NCBI GenBank assembly: GCA_018436855.1
Contig: JAHDKO010000012.1
Location: forward strand, 1-56,730
Origin: Deltaproteobacteria bacterium
GTDB lineage: Bacteria; Desulfobacterota; Desulfomonilia; UBA1062
DNA: 56,730 nucleotides
Reading direction: 5' to 3'
How positions within the stretch are numbered: the first letter of the stretch is position 1; each line of letters begins with the position of its first letter. The notes under the pieces are model-generated. The model made no database searches. It was not told where the DNA came from and was given only the letters and a program-made list of their open reading frames with translations. Shown in pieces: positions 9,566-18,238 of the stretch. A program made the translations under genes and the position numbers.

Positions 9566-10729
9566 TCAGCTCGTGCGAAGCGCGTCCACGATCTGCATCC
9601 GGGATGCCCTGAACGCCGGCAGAACCCCCCCTATGAAGCCCATGACCAAGGCGAAGGCCAGGGACTGGGTCAGGATGACCGGGGTGAGGGTGAACCGGAA
9701 GGCCAATTCGGAGAACGACTGGAAGTTCAGGGTCGAGATGGTGATGAACTGCATGAACGAGGCGAAGAAGAGCCCCACGCACCCGCCCGCGAAACCCAGA
9801 AAAAGTGACTCCGCGAGAAAGCTCAAAAGAATGGCCCTGCGCCGGAAACCGAGCGCCCTCAGGGTGCCGATCTCGGCCGTTCGGTTCGCCACTGCCGAAT
9901 ACATGGTGATCATGGCCCCGATCACTGCGCCCAGCGAGAAGATCACGGTCAGGGTGATGCCGAGCATCCGCAGGAATCTTGCCATCATCTCTGACTGTTC
10001 CTGGTAGAAGTTCGATTCGATCCTGGCCTGGAGCGTGAGCCGGGGGTCGTTCTCCACGATCGCCCTTACCTCGTTCAGAGGGGCGTCTTCCTGAAGCCGG
10101 AAGATCACCAGGGAGTATGCCTCGCGCCGGAACGCCTGCATCACCTGCTCGGCATCGGCCCATATCTCGGAGTTGAAGGCCGTGTTGCCCGCATCCATGA
10201 TCCCCACCACCCTCCAGTCTGCCAGCGTGCCGGAAAGGTTTCCGCCCACATCCAGCCCCTCGAACCTCCTCACCAGGCTCTGCCCCACCAGCATTTCGTG
10301 GACCCCGAACCGTGGCATCCGGCCCCTCACGATATCCACCTGGGGCCGCAGGGCGAGCGATTGCCTGCCGATACCCCTCACCGTGACATTTGATGACCCT
10401 CCCCCCCTCTTGTCCATCGTGATGAGCACCACCACCTCTTTGGCCAGAAGGGGCCTGCCCAGGTCATCGACGGCGATGCCGGGCAGGGATTCGACCACCG
10501 CGGCCCTGTCCAGCTCGATGGCACTGTCCACCTCGCCGGTGGCTCCCTTTCTCAGGATCAGCAGGTTGTCGGGAGAGCCGGTCTGTACCAGCGTCTGCTC
10601 CAGGCCCTCGGCAAGCATGAGGATCGTGGCGAAGACGAACACCACCAGGGCCATGCCGCCTGCGGTCAGGACCGTGGTGAGCCGCCGGGTCCAGAGGCTG
10701 CGGATGCTGTAGGAGAGCGGAACCGCCAT
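9566..10729 (-). CDS. ABC transporter permease, FtsX/MacB type
   Basis: A 387-residue permease with one N-terminal transmembrane segment (about 20-42), a long MacB-like periplasmic core (about 45-255) and three C-terminal segments of the FtsX domain (from about 270). The characteristic cytoplasmic loop EIGTLRALGFRR is present. Its ATG abuts the stop of the upstream permease (TAG then ATG), so translation is coupled. It is the last gene of the adaptor-ATPase-permease-permease set. The two permeases probably form a heterodimer, unlike classical MacB, where ATPase and permease are fused. Substrate unknown; lipoprotein, peptide or drug export are the usual roles of this class. Confidence 0.93.
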   Translation of the reverse strand: MAVPLSYSIRSLWTRRLTTVLTAGGMALVVFVFATILMLAEGLEQTLVQTGSPDNLLILRKGATGEVDSAIELDRAAVVESLPGIAVDDLGRPLLAKEVVVLITMDKRGGGSSNVTVRGIGRQSLALRPQVDIVRGRMPRFGVHEMLVGQSLVRRFEGLDVGGNLSGTLADWRVVGIMDAGNTAFNSEIWADAEQVMQAFRREAYSLVIFRLQEDAPLNEVRAIVENDPRLTLQARIESNFYQEQSEMMARFLRMLGITLTVIFSLGAVIGAMITMYSAVANRTAEIGTLRALGFRRRAILLSFLAESLFLGFAGGCVGLFFASFMQFITISTLNFQSFSELAFRFTLTPVILTQSLAFALVMGFIGGVLPAFRASRMQIVDALRTS

Positions 10730-11887
10730 CTATCCGATCCTCCTCAACCCCTCGGCGATCCGGATGCGGACGGCCTGCCGGGCCGGCACCAGAGATGCGA
10801 TGATTCCCACGAACATGCCGATTCCCAGATCCAGCAGGATGGTCGCAGGCTCCACGTTGAACGTGGGGAAGAAGGCCTTGAGAGCCTGCCGGAAGCCGGA
10901 TGCCGCGGGATAGGTGAGCACGATCCCCACCAGTGCGCCGCACAGAGAGATCACCAGCGCCTCGCCCATGATCAGGATCGTGATCTGGGTGCCGGAATAG
11001 CCGAGGGTCTTGAGAACCGCATACTCACCGGTTCTCTCCCGGGTGGTCATGGCCATGGTGTTGGCCACCACGGCCAGGATGATCGCGATGACCACGAACG
11101 ACACCAGCCGGATCACCTGGATGATGGCCTCGGTCATGGAGATGAAGCCGAGCAGAAAGGATTCCTCGGTCTCGGTGATCGTTACGGCCGGCGAGTTCTC
11201 GAACATGGCATCGATCTCTTCCGCCACCTGTGCCGCCAGGTCGGGATCGGTGACGCCCACCAGGTAAAAACCCACCTGATCGGCCATGGCCGGGTCGGTC
11301 TCTTCGAGGGTCTCGTTGAGATACTCCCAGTGAAAGAAAAACTGGTTCTCGTCGACGCTCTCGTCCCGGCCCCGGTAGACGGCTTGGAGCTGGAACTCCC
11401 AGTTGCCTGGATAGATGGTTCCCTGAAGCGTGATGATGTCGCCGATCTCCCACCCGAAGCGCTCGGCCAGCTGCCTGCCGGCGATAAACCCGCGCCTGTC
11501 CCGCAGGAATCCTTCCCGCTGGTCACCGGGAATGACAAACTCCGGATGCAGATCCAGATAGGTCTCGGCATCCACCGCAAAGTTGGCGAAGAAATTTTCT
11601 TCGGTGATGTAGATGCCGCCGAACCAGCTCCCGTAGGAGACCGTCTCCACGTGATCCACCTGCCGGATCTTGTTGTAGTAGGACAGGGGCAGCGGAAAGA
11701 TCAGGGAGACGGCATTGCGGGTGATGAGCCGGGTGGCCGATGACGCCTCCACGCTCGCATACCAGGTGCTGATCACGGTGCGCAGCAGACCGAAAGCCAG
11801 GACGGCGATGGCGACCGCGAGAATGGTGAGCGCGGTCCGCAGCTTGTGCCTGAAGGCGTTCTTGAAGATCATCTTCCAGAGGATCAT
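10730..11887 (-). CDS. ABC transporter permease, FtsX/MacB type
   Basis: A 385-residue protein with the same build as its neighbour: an N-terminal membrane segment (about 15-40), a large periplasmic domain and three C-terminal membrane segments with the FtsX loop (GEYAVLKTLGYSGTQ). Its ATG overlaps the ATPase stop as ATGA, and it abuts the next permease. The two permeases are clearly diverged paralogues, which supports a heterodimeric membrane part. It works with the ATPase encoded at 11884-12567 and the periplasmic adaptor encoded upstream. Confidence 0.93.
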   Translation of the reverse strand: MILWKMIFKNAFRHKLRTALTILAVAIAVLAFGLLRTVISTWYASVEASSATRLITRNAVSLIFPLPLSYYNKIRQVDHVETVSYGSWFGGIYITEENFFANFAVDAETYLDLHPEFVIPGDQREGFLRDRRGFIAGRQLAERFGWEIGDIITLQGTIYPGNWEFQLQAVYRGRDESVDENQFFFHWEYLNETLEETDPAMADQVGFYLVGVTDPDLAAQVAEEIDAMFENSPAVTITETEESFLLGFISMTEAIIQVIRLVSFVVIAIILAVVANTMAMTTRERTGEYAVLKTLGYSGTQITILIMGEALVISLCGALVGIVLTYPAASGFRQALKAFFPTFNVEPATILLDLGIGMFVGIIASLVPARQAVRIRIAEGLRRIG

Positions 11888-12567
11888 ACGCTGAACTCGC
11901 CCTTTTCGAGGTGCCGGGTAAGATGGGCGCTCTGTGCAGCGTGGGGATCGTGTGTCACCATGACGATGGTCTTGCCCAGCTCGGTGTTCATGCGTTCCAT
12001 GAGCCCGAGGATGTCCTGGGCGGATCTGCGGTCCAGATCTCCGGTAGGCTCGTCCGCCACCAGGATCGCGGGGTCGGTGACGATGGCCCGCGCAATGGCC
12101 ACCCGCTGCTGCTCCCCTCCCGAGAGCTGCGAAGGATAGTGGTCCATACGGTCGGTGAGATTCACCATGCCCAGGGCGGCCTCTACGTGCTCCTGTCTGC
12201 CCTTTTTCGAGAGCCCGGTCAGATGCAGGGGCAGGTCCACGTTTTCCGCGGCAGTGAGCACCGGGATGAGATTGTAGAACTGAAAGATAAACCCCACGTT
12301 GTCAGCGCGCCACCCCGCGAGCTCGGTCTCGGAAAGCCGGATGATGTCTTCGCCGTTGACCACGATCGAGCCGCTGTCGGCCCGGTCGATACCTGCAATG
12401 AGGTTGAGCAGCGTGCTCTTGCCCGAGCCCGACGGGCCCATGATCGCGAGGAACTCCCCCCGGGCGATGTCGAACGAGATGTCATTGAGCACCGTGATCG
12501 TGTGCTCCCCCCGCTGGTATGACTTGCAGATGTTCCTGACCTCGACGATGTTCGCGTCGTTCTCCAC
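11884..12567 (-). CDS. ABC transporter ATP-binding protein (LolD/MacB type)
   Basis: This ATPase has Walker A (GPSGSGKST), Q-loop (FIFQFYNLIPVLT), signature (LSGGEQQRVAIARA), Walker B (AILVADEPTGDL) and the switch His (VMVTHD). These are the hallmarks of the MacB/LolD/FtsE family, which powers mechanotransmission rather than substrate passage through the membrane. I chose GTG 12567 (protein begins with residues ENDANIVEV after the initiator) because AGGAG lies 5 nt upstream; GTG 12573 and GTG 12594 are in frame but badly placed or deep in the upstream gene. It begins just after the adaptor stop and ends in an ATGA overlap with the permease. Confidence 0.95.
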   Translation of the reverse strand: MENDANIVEVRNICKSYQRGEHTITVLNDISFDIARGEFLAIMGPSGSGKSTLLNLIAGIDRADSGSIVVNGEDIIRLSETELAGWRADNVGFIFQFYNLIPVLTAAENVDLPLHLTGLSKKGRQEHVEAALGMVNLTDRMDHYPSQLSGGEQQRVAIARAIVTDPAILVADEPTGDLDRRSAQDILGLMERMNTELGKTIVMVTHDPHAAQSAHLTRHLEKGEFSV

Positions 12568-12569
12568 CC

Positions 12570-13790
12570 TCACTCCTCGACGATCGTGACCCACTCGCTG
12601 TCCCCCAGGTCCTCGGGCGGTGCTTCTACCACCGTGTCGCCGGGTTGCACGCCCCGGAGCACGACTACCATGTCACCGAATCGCTCGCCGGTCTGCACAG
12701 GCGTCTTCCGGGCACGCTCGCCCTCGACCAGAAAAACGAAAAACCCCTCCTCCGAGCGTACGATCGTCCGGCTGCTCACCATGATCCGGGGCCTCCACTC
12801 ATCCGGGCCCAAGGGCCGTGAGAGGAACCCCACCCTGGCGCTCATCTCAGGCAGGATCCCTGACCCGGGATTCACGAAACGCACCTTCACGAGCACCGTT
12901 GCCTGTGCCCTTTCCACAGTGGGCACGATGGAGTCCACCACGCCCCTGAACCGCTCCTGGGGAAGCGCGTCCAGGGTGATGTCGCAGGGCTGGCCCACCG
13001 ACACCATGCCGATATTGGACTCTGAGACATCGGCCTCCACCTGCAGCGAGGAGAGGTCCGCGATGCTGACCACGGATCCCTTTGCCTGGGCGGCCGCACC
13101 CAGCGAGGTGATGATATCGCCCACGTCCGCGTTTTTGGTGAGGACCACGGCGTCGAACGGGGCCGTGATCTCGGTGTACGACAGCGAGACCCGGGCACGC
13201 TCCAGGGCCGCCCTGCTCGCTTCCACAGCGGCCTGGGCCGCCTGGTGCGTAGCCCTGGCGGCAAGATAGGCGGTTCGGGCCGCGTCATACTCCGAGCGTG
13301 ATACCGCACCCGATTCGGCCAGGTTTTCCATCCGCCCGAAATCCCTCTGTGCGTTTTCCAGGTTTGCCCCGGCTTCCCTCAGCCGGGCCTCGGCAAGGGT
13401 GAGATTCGACTGTGCTTCCCGAACCATGGCGGCGGCCTCTTCGCTCTCGAGCCGCGCGAGCACCTGGCCCTCTTCCACGGCATCCCCCTCTTCCACCAGG
13501 AGCGATACCAGCTGGCCCGTGACCTTGGTGCCCACATCGGCCCTGCGCTGCGCCACCACATAGCCGCTGGCCGTGAGCCTGGTGAGCACCTGAGCCGGAT
13601 ATACCCGGGCGACTGCCGTGGTCTGGACGGGTACTCCCCGGGAGAGATAGAGCCATGCAGCCGCCAGAACCACAAGAATCACGGCCAGGAGAACGAGCAG
13701 GGGCACAGGCACCCGCAACCGGCGCGCCTTCTTTTTCCGCCGCTTCTCCTCCTTCTCTATGGCAAGTTTTTCGAGATCTTTGTCAGGCAT
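12570..13790 (-). CDS. Periplasmic adaptor (HlyD/MacA-type membrane fusion protein)
   Basis: A 406-residue protein with a basic N-terminal tail (EEKRRKKKARR), one membrane anchor (about residues 29-48), then a barrel-sandwich (lipoyl-like) half motif (GYVVAQRRADVGTKVTGQLV), a long Ala/Glu-rich helical hairpin (about 110-205) and a beta-barrel half. It bridges inner-membrane permeases to an outer-membrane channel. It is the first gene of the four-gene export operon. No TolC-like outer-membrane gene is in the window, so the exit channel must be encoded elsewhere or be absent. Confidence 0.92.
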   Translation of the reverse strand: MPDKDLEKLAIEKEEKRRKKKARRLRVPVPLLVLLAVILVVLAAAWLYLSRGVPVQTTAVARVYPAQVLTRLTASGYVVAQRRADVGTKVTGQLVSLLVEEGDAVEEGQVLARLESEEAAAMVREAQSNLTLAEARLREAGANLENAQRDFGRMENLAESGAVSRSEYDAARTAYLAARATHQAAQAAVEASRAALERARVSLSYTEITAPFDAVVLTKNADVGDIITSLGAAAQAKGSVVSIADLSSLQVEADVSESNIGMVSVGQPCDITLDALPQERFRGVVDSIVPTVERAQATVLVKVRFVNPGSGILPEMSARVGFLSRPLGPDEWRPRIMVSSRTIVRSEEGFFVFLVEGERARKTPVQTGERFGDMVVVLRGVQPGDTVVEAPPEDLGDSEWVTIVEE

Positions 13791-13833
13791 GTCCCAAGCC
13801 CTTACCGTGTGCCTGGATCGGTCTCCCTATACT

Positions 13834-13863
13834 TATACATAGATGCCGCTCGGCCGGTATCAA
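13834..13863 (-). promoter_or_regulatory. Candidate sigma-70 promoter of the export operon
   Basis: On the minus strand TTGATA (-35, 13863-13858) and TGTATA (-10, 13839-13834) are separated by 18 bp, with the adaptor ATG about 44 nt further on. The match is fair and the position sensible, but it is a pattern match only. Confidence 0.4.
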
Positions 13864-13989
13864 AGAGGTCCCGGGTCCGGACTGCGCGCAAACTGGGCCA
13901 TGTTCCCCGATCGCTGGCTCATATTGAAGCGAGGCACCCCTCGAAGCCGGGCAGCAATGGTATGGATGACCTTCGGTGATCCCTTAACT

Positions 13990-14260
13990 CCTGGTTGCCA
14001 TCAAGCGAGTTGAGGGAAAAGTACGGCGCCTCCGGGAACACCTGAACGGTCCTGTTTCCTCACACGATTATAGGGGGGAAACGTATTAAGAACCTCCTTT
14101 GGATTGGGCCCCTGTTTCCTCACACGATTATAGGGGGGCCGTCATTTGCTGGCATACCGCAAGAGGAGCTCCTGTGTCATCACACGCAGGGAGACAGCGG
14201 CTACTTCGGCGGAGCCGCACCGCTTCCCGAACCTGTGTCCTCACACGCAGGGAGACAGCG
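13990..14260. CRISPR. Short CRISPR-like array, no cas genes nearby
   Basis: Four clear repeats of 28-29 nt start at 14051, 14111, 14171 and 14232, with periods of 60, 60 and 61 bp and unrelated 32-nt spacers (14079-14110, 14139-14170, 14200-14231). All share the 5' half CCTGT(T/G)TC(C/A)TCACACG. Repeats 1 and 2 are identical and end ATTATAGGGGGG. Repeats 3 and 4 differ from each other at one base and end CAGGGAGACAGCG. In repeat 4, CTGTGTCC and GGAGACAG form imperfect dyad arms. A degenerate copy may start at 13990 (CCTGGTTGCC). The even spacing and 28+32 layout are those of a CRISPR, but the two 3' halves are unusual and no cas gene lies within the window. Other short interspersed repeats are possible. 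The rest of 13791-14349 holds no gene. Confidence 0.5.
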
Positions 14261-14355
14261 TGAGCTTGCCCGGAAATGTGAACCCGTCCCCGATTAGTAC
14301 ACGCAGGGAGACAGCGTGAGCTTGCCCGGAAATGTGAACCCGTCCCCGATTAGTA
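14244..14355. repeat. Perfect 56-bp tandem duplication at the end of the repeat array
   Basis: Bases 14244-14299 are repeated exactly at 14300-14355. The unit begins inside the last array repeat (CACGCAGGGAGACAGCG) and ends with the stop codon and last Tyr codon of the aaRS-like gene (GATTAGTA on the plus strand). The duplication thus copied half an array repeat together with the gene's 3' tip, and leaves a partial fifth repeat at 14300-14316. The perfect identity suggests it is recent. Confidence 0.9.
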
Positions 14356-15573
14356 GAGGAAGATCGGGTAGGAGTCGGGGTTCTTGCCGAAGCAGGTCAC
14401 ATCGTCTATCTTTTCGATCTTCGGGCCCTTGAGCAGCGCATAGAGCGAGCGTTCGACCCCGATGCCGCCTCCCATGGTGTCCGGAAAGTAGGACTGCCCG
14501 TCCCTGCTCATCATGTGCACAGCGGTGAGGAACGGCCCGTAGCCGTCCAGGACCGAGATGTTTTCCAGGACCCCGTTATTGAAGACCGGGGTCTCGGGTA
14601 TGATCCGGTTGTCGATGAGACGCTGAACAATGGGCTCATAGAGCCACTCGCGGATCGCTCCGGAAAGAACCTCCAGGGCGTCGCCGTAGGTGTTCGTATC
14701 GCGCATGAGGGGCTTGGCACAGAGGTCGTAGTTGTAGATCATGTCGGAATTGTACGATTCCAGCGGCACCTTGGACCCGTCGTACAGGAGATAGGGATAG
14801 ATGAGGTCGTAGTTCTCCCGCATGAGCCCGGTGATCCAGAAAAACGGGGTGGGTATTTCCCTGCCCAGCTTGGCATCGGTATCCAGCTTGCCGTGCTTCT
14901 TCAGGGCATCGGTGTGCCTGATGCGCGGGAACGGCTGTCTGGGCACCTCCATGGCAACACCCAGCTCCTTGAGCTCGATCTCGTTCTTCTCCGCCACGGC
15001 CTCGCAGGCCGCGATGATCATCCGCTCGAAGAAATCGATGATCTTCTCGTAGTCTTCCTTGAGGATGCCTTCCACCTTCTTCGGTGAGTTCTTGTACTCT
15101 TCGAGCCCGATCCCTCGGCCGCGCCTGAGCTCCACGTCGATCTGCGAGAAGTCGATGAGATACTTGCCGCGCTGCTTCCTCTGCGGGCTCTCGATCTCGA
15201 GCCTGATGTTGGGCGAGTCGACGAATATGCCCTTTACGCGCTTGTTGAAGCACGCGAGAAACTTCATGTAGATCATGGAGTGGGTGACCACATAAGGCAT
15301 CCCCTTGTAGTGGATGGTGGGCACATGCTCCACATCGTGCGCAAGGGGATCGGTCACCGGGCTCATCTGTACCCGCTCGATATTGATCAGGCCTTCATTG
15401 ACGAGGAAATTGTGGATGGCGGTCACGAACGTCGTGCGGATATTCATTGCGCAGAACAGCGAATCGTTCACCCACTTCTCGACATAATTATCGCGGATGA
15501 ACTCCTCTAACGATGTGCCCGACTGTACGAGTGATGCCTGGAAATGAAAAAGATCCTCACCGATAAAAGCCAT
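14350..15573 (-). CDS. AsnRS/AspRS-like class II synthetase paralogue without anticodon-binding domain
   Basis: A 407-residue protein starting at ATG 15573 with AGGAGG 5 nt upstream. It carries the catalytic core of class IIb aminoacyl-tRNA synthetases: a motif-2-like stretch (NIRLEIES, then DFSQIDVEL, about 123-150) and motif 3 (GGGIGVERSLYALL, about 371-384) with the invariant Arg. The N-terminal OB-fold that reads the anticodon is missing. A family of this type in archaea (AsnRS-like asparagine synthetase) makes asparagine from aspartate using ATP. That is one possible role here; aminoacylation of another carrier is another. It stands alone, between a repeat array and the purF region. The assignment to the fold is firm; the reaction is inference. 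Confidence 0.8.
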   Translation of the reverse strand: MAFIGEDLFHFQASLVQSGTSLEEFIRDNYVEKWVNDSLFCAMNIRTTFVTAIHNFLVNEGLINIERVQMSPVTDPLAHDVEHVPTIHYKGMPYVVTHSMIYMKFLACFNKRVKGIFVDSPNIRLEIESPQRKQRGKYLIDFSQIDVELRRGRGIGLEEYKNSPKKVEGILKEDYEKIIDFFERMIIAACEAVAEKNEIELKELGVAMEVPRQPFPRIRHTDALKKHGKLDTDAKLGREIPTPFFWITGLMRENYDLIYPYLLYDGSKVPLESYNSDMIYNYDLCAKPLMRDTNTYGDALEVLSGAIREWLYEPIVQRLIDNRIIPETPVFNNGVLENISVLDGYGPFLTAVHMMSRDGQSYFPDTMGGGIGVERSLYALLKGPKIEKIDDVTCFGKNPDSYPIFLY

Positions 15574-16121
15574 ATGTTCCTCCTGAAATCCTTTGTTGTA
15601 GGCCGGACCGTCGCGTCAGTGAAACAGACTCGCCGTTTTTATACAAAAGCCCTATTCCTTAAGCCCTTCCCTCGATATCCGGCCACCTCATGCCAGCAAC
15701 CTTTGTGCCAGGCGGCTGGGTCATTGATACCCCAAAAGACCGGCGGCTGCAAGATATCACTGTTCTTGCTACCCATCCGGAGGCCGGCACCCGTTCAAGG
15801 CATGCAGCGGCTGTCGCCGTCAGGGTTTGCGCCGCTTCATTCATCCAGGCCTCTCGCAATGCCCCCTGAGCAAGGGACAGGCATTCCTGAGGAATGGGGA
15901 GGCAGATCAATACGGATGACATCGTCATCGGGCTACCTGACGGCACTTTGGGGGCAAGAGGGTCGCGATACTTAAAACCGATCAGATCAATCCGGATTCA
16001 TTGACACTCCGGGGAACGAGCACGGCACAATATTGTCCATAACACCTGCTTCGGATCAATTTTGTTGCACGATCCCGGCCCTCCCGGCACCGGAGAAGGC
16101 GGCGCGATCCGCTCAAGATTC
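15574..16121. other. Intergenic region with one doubtful ORF
   Basis: About 550 bp lie between the synthetase-like gene and purF, both on the minus strand. One minus-strand frame stays open over roughly 15659-15990. It would encode about 95-110 residues ending MRWPDIEGRA, with GTG or ATG starts near 15946. I do not recognise the product, and no good ribosome site precedes it. It could be a gene remnant. Upstream signals for the synthetase gene must lie near 15600-15660, where AT content rises (TATAAA on the minus strand), but no matching -35 is clear. Confidence 0.35.
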
Positions 16122-17510
16122 TTACTTGTCGTTGTCTCCCGGCACCTCGGTGGGAAAGTCGCCGGTAAAGCACGCGGTGCAGTAGCGGCTTCCGTCTTCC
16201 ACGGTCTGAAGGAGCGCCCGGTTGGAGAGATAGGCCAGTGAATCTGCGCCCACATGGTTTCCGATATCCTGAACACTCTGGTTACAGGCAATGAGCTCAT
16301 CGCTCGAGGAGATGTCGATGCCGTAGAAGCAGGGATGCGTGACCGGGGGCGAGCTGATCCGCACGTGCACCTCCCGGGCTCCTTTTGAGCGGAGCAGGTG
16401 CACGATCTGCCGCATGGTGGTGCCCCGCACGATGGAGTCATCCACCAGGATCACCCGTTTGTTCTCGATGACCCCGCGCACGGGGTTGAGCTTCACCCTC
16501 ACGTCGAGATTTCGCTTGTCCTGGTGCGGGGCGATAAAGGTGCGGCCCACATAGTGGTTTCGGATGAGCCCGATCTCATATTTGATGCCTGATTCCTGCG
16601 CAAATCCCAGGGCCGCTGTGTTGCCGGAGTCCGGCACCGATATGACGATATCGGCCTCGCACGACGACTCCCTGGCAAGCTGCTTCCCGAGCCTTCTGCG
16701 CACCTTGTCCACCTTCTCACCGAACACCAGACTGTCGGGACGCGCGAAGTAGATGTGCTCGAAGATGCACTGCGAAATCCGGGGCGCCGGGCTCATCCGG
16801 TGCGAGGTCATGCCCCCGGAATCGAAGACCAGGATCTCTCCCGGCTCGACGCTCCTGACATACTCCGCGCCGATGATGTCGAATGCGCAGGTCTCCGAGG
16901 CGACCACGTATGCGCCGTCGGAGACGCCAAGAGAAAGGGGCCGGAAACCGTACGGGTCACGAACCGCGATCATCCGCTCGGGCGTGAGCACCACGAAGCA
17001 GTATGCGCCCACGAGCCTGGACAGGGCATCCTTGAACATGCCCAGAAATGTCTCCTCCCTGGAGCGGGCGATGTGATGCAGGATGATCTCGCTGTCCGAG
17101 GTGGTCTGAAAGATGGACCCGCTCGACTGCAGCGCATGCCTGAGCTCCACGGCATTGGTGATGGTGCCGTTGTGGGCCATGGCTATCTTGCCCGCCTTGC
17201 ACTCGACCGAGATGGGCTGGGCATTGACGAGATCGCTCGCCCCCCTGGTCGAGTACCGGTTGTGGCCGATCGCGGCCGTGCCCCGCAGGGCTGGCATGGC
17301 GTTCGGATCGGAAAAGACCGACCACACCAGGCCGGTGCCTTTTTTCAGCCTGATGCCTTTTCCGTCGGTCGATGCGATGCCCGCGCTTTCCTGTCCGCGA
17401 TGCTGCAGTGCGTACAGGCCCAGATAGGTCTTCTCCGCGGCCTCGGGATCGCCGTAGATTCCGAATACCCCGCACTCTTCGTGCCAGTGATCGTCTCTGA
17501 TTCTCTGCAT
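16122..17510 (-). CDS. purF: Amidophosphoribosyltransferase
   Basis: This enzyme catalyses the first step of purine synthesis: PRPP plus glutamine gives phosphoribosylamine. The start is ATG 17510 (AAAGGG 6 nt upstream), giving 462 residues. The catalytic Cys is Cys13 in EECGVFGIYG, so a 12-residue propeptide must be removed. The N-terminal glutaminase half has GHNRYSTRG and AHNGTITN. The phosphoribosyltransferase half has the PRPP loop VILVDDSIVRGTT. The C-terminus has CxxC (YCTACFTGDFPTEV), matching the Fe-S cluster ligands of the Bacillus-type enzyme, so it is likely the oxygen-sensitive Fe-S form. No other pur gene is adjacent. Confidence 0.97.
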   Translation of the reverse strand: MQRIRDDHWHEECGVFGIYGDPEAAEKTYLGLYALQHRGQESAGIASTDGKGIRLKKGTGLVWSVFSDPNAMPALRGTAAIGHNRYSTRGASDLVNAQPISVECKAGKIAMAHNGTITNAVELRHALQSSGSIFQTTSDSEIILHHIARSREETFLGMFKDALSRLVGAYCFVVLTPERMIAVRDPYGFRPLSLGVSDGAYVVASETCAFDIIGAEYVRSVEPGEILVFDSGGMTSHRMSPAPRISQCIFEHIYFARPDSLVFGEKVDKVRRRLGKQLARESSCEADIVISVPDSGNTAALGFAQESGIKYEIGLIRNHYVGRTFIAPHQDKRNLDVRVKLNPVRGVIENKRVILVDDSIVRGTTMRQIVHLLRSKGAREVHVRISSPPVTHPCFYGIDISSSDELIACNQSVQDIGNHVGADSLAYLSNRALLQTVEDGSRYCTACFTGDFPTEVPGDNDK

Positions 17511-17725
17511 TGCGCACCCTTTCATGGAGTCTGATTTAACATAATTCGACCGAATGTGAAGAGCCAATTTCCCGGCGAGAGTCCGTTCGCACGGCTCGTC
17601 TTCCAGCCCTTCCCCGATAATGTTCCGATATGCCGCAGTATTTTTCTGCCCGTTATTTTGCAAAACCGATACCAGAGCACCGGCGCAATCCTTGAGTTTT
17701 TCCCGCCGGGCAGAATTATAATCGT

Positions 17726-18076
17726 ATGAACATCTCGGCGAAATTCTCCTCAAACCGGCGGGTGCTCCTGATGGTGTGGATCGCAATCTTCCTCATGAAG
17801 CTTTCCATCGGGATCTTCCATATCCTTGCCGCGCAGAAAACCCGCATCGCGCCCCTTCAGTTCGGGCTGAACGCCATCGAGTACCACGGAGACGACCCCG
17901 AGGCGGACAGGACTTTCGACAAATATTCCAAATCCATCATCCGCACCATCGACGCATACGAGAGGAACAGCCAGCGGATGCATCTCCTCGCTGCATACGG
18001 ATATTTTGCCGCCGCAGCGACCTCGCTGGCCTCTGTGATCCTGGAGCTTCGCAATTTGCTTCGGGGAAAGGGATAA
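17726..18076 (+). CDS. Small membrane protein of unknown function
   Basis: A 116-residue protein with a membrane segment at about 12-35 (LLMVWIAIFLMKLSIGIFHI), a charged middle (GDDPEADRTFDKYSK) and a second segment at about 86-105 (LLAAYGYFAAAATSLASVIL). I do not recognise a family. It is transcribed away from purF. No Shine-Dalgarno precedes ATG 17726. Instead TATAAT lies at 17715-17720, with TTGAGT about 19 bp before it, so the transcript could be leaderless. It is probably a real gene: the frame is clean and the membrane topology is regular. Confidence 0.6.
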   Translation: MNISAKFSSNRRVLLMVWIAIFLMKLSIGIFHILAAQKTRIAPLQFGLNAIEYHGDDPEADRTFDKYSKSIIRTIDAYERNSQRMHLLAAYGYFAAAATSLASVILELRNLLRGKG

Positions 18077-18238
18077 TCGTGCGATATGCAGGAATGTTTA
18101 AGAGAACCCGTTCTTTTCCTCCCGGCAGCGGAGGGGGGACCGTTTTCCTTTTTCGATTTTTCCGGCGTTCAGATCGATCCGGCCTATCAAGACAGGTCTC
18201 ATGGAAGATGAGCCCGAAACGACCTTGAACCCGCACCC

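Noticed and set aside
15659..15946. 95-codon minus-strand ORF between the synthetase-like gene and purF
   Set aside because: No recognisable family and no ribosome site; kept only as a note in the intergenic entry.
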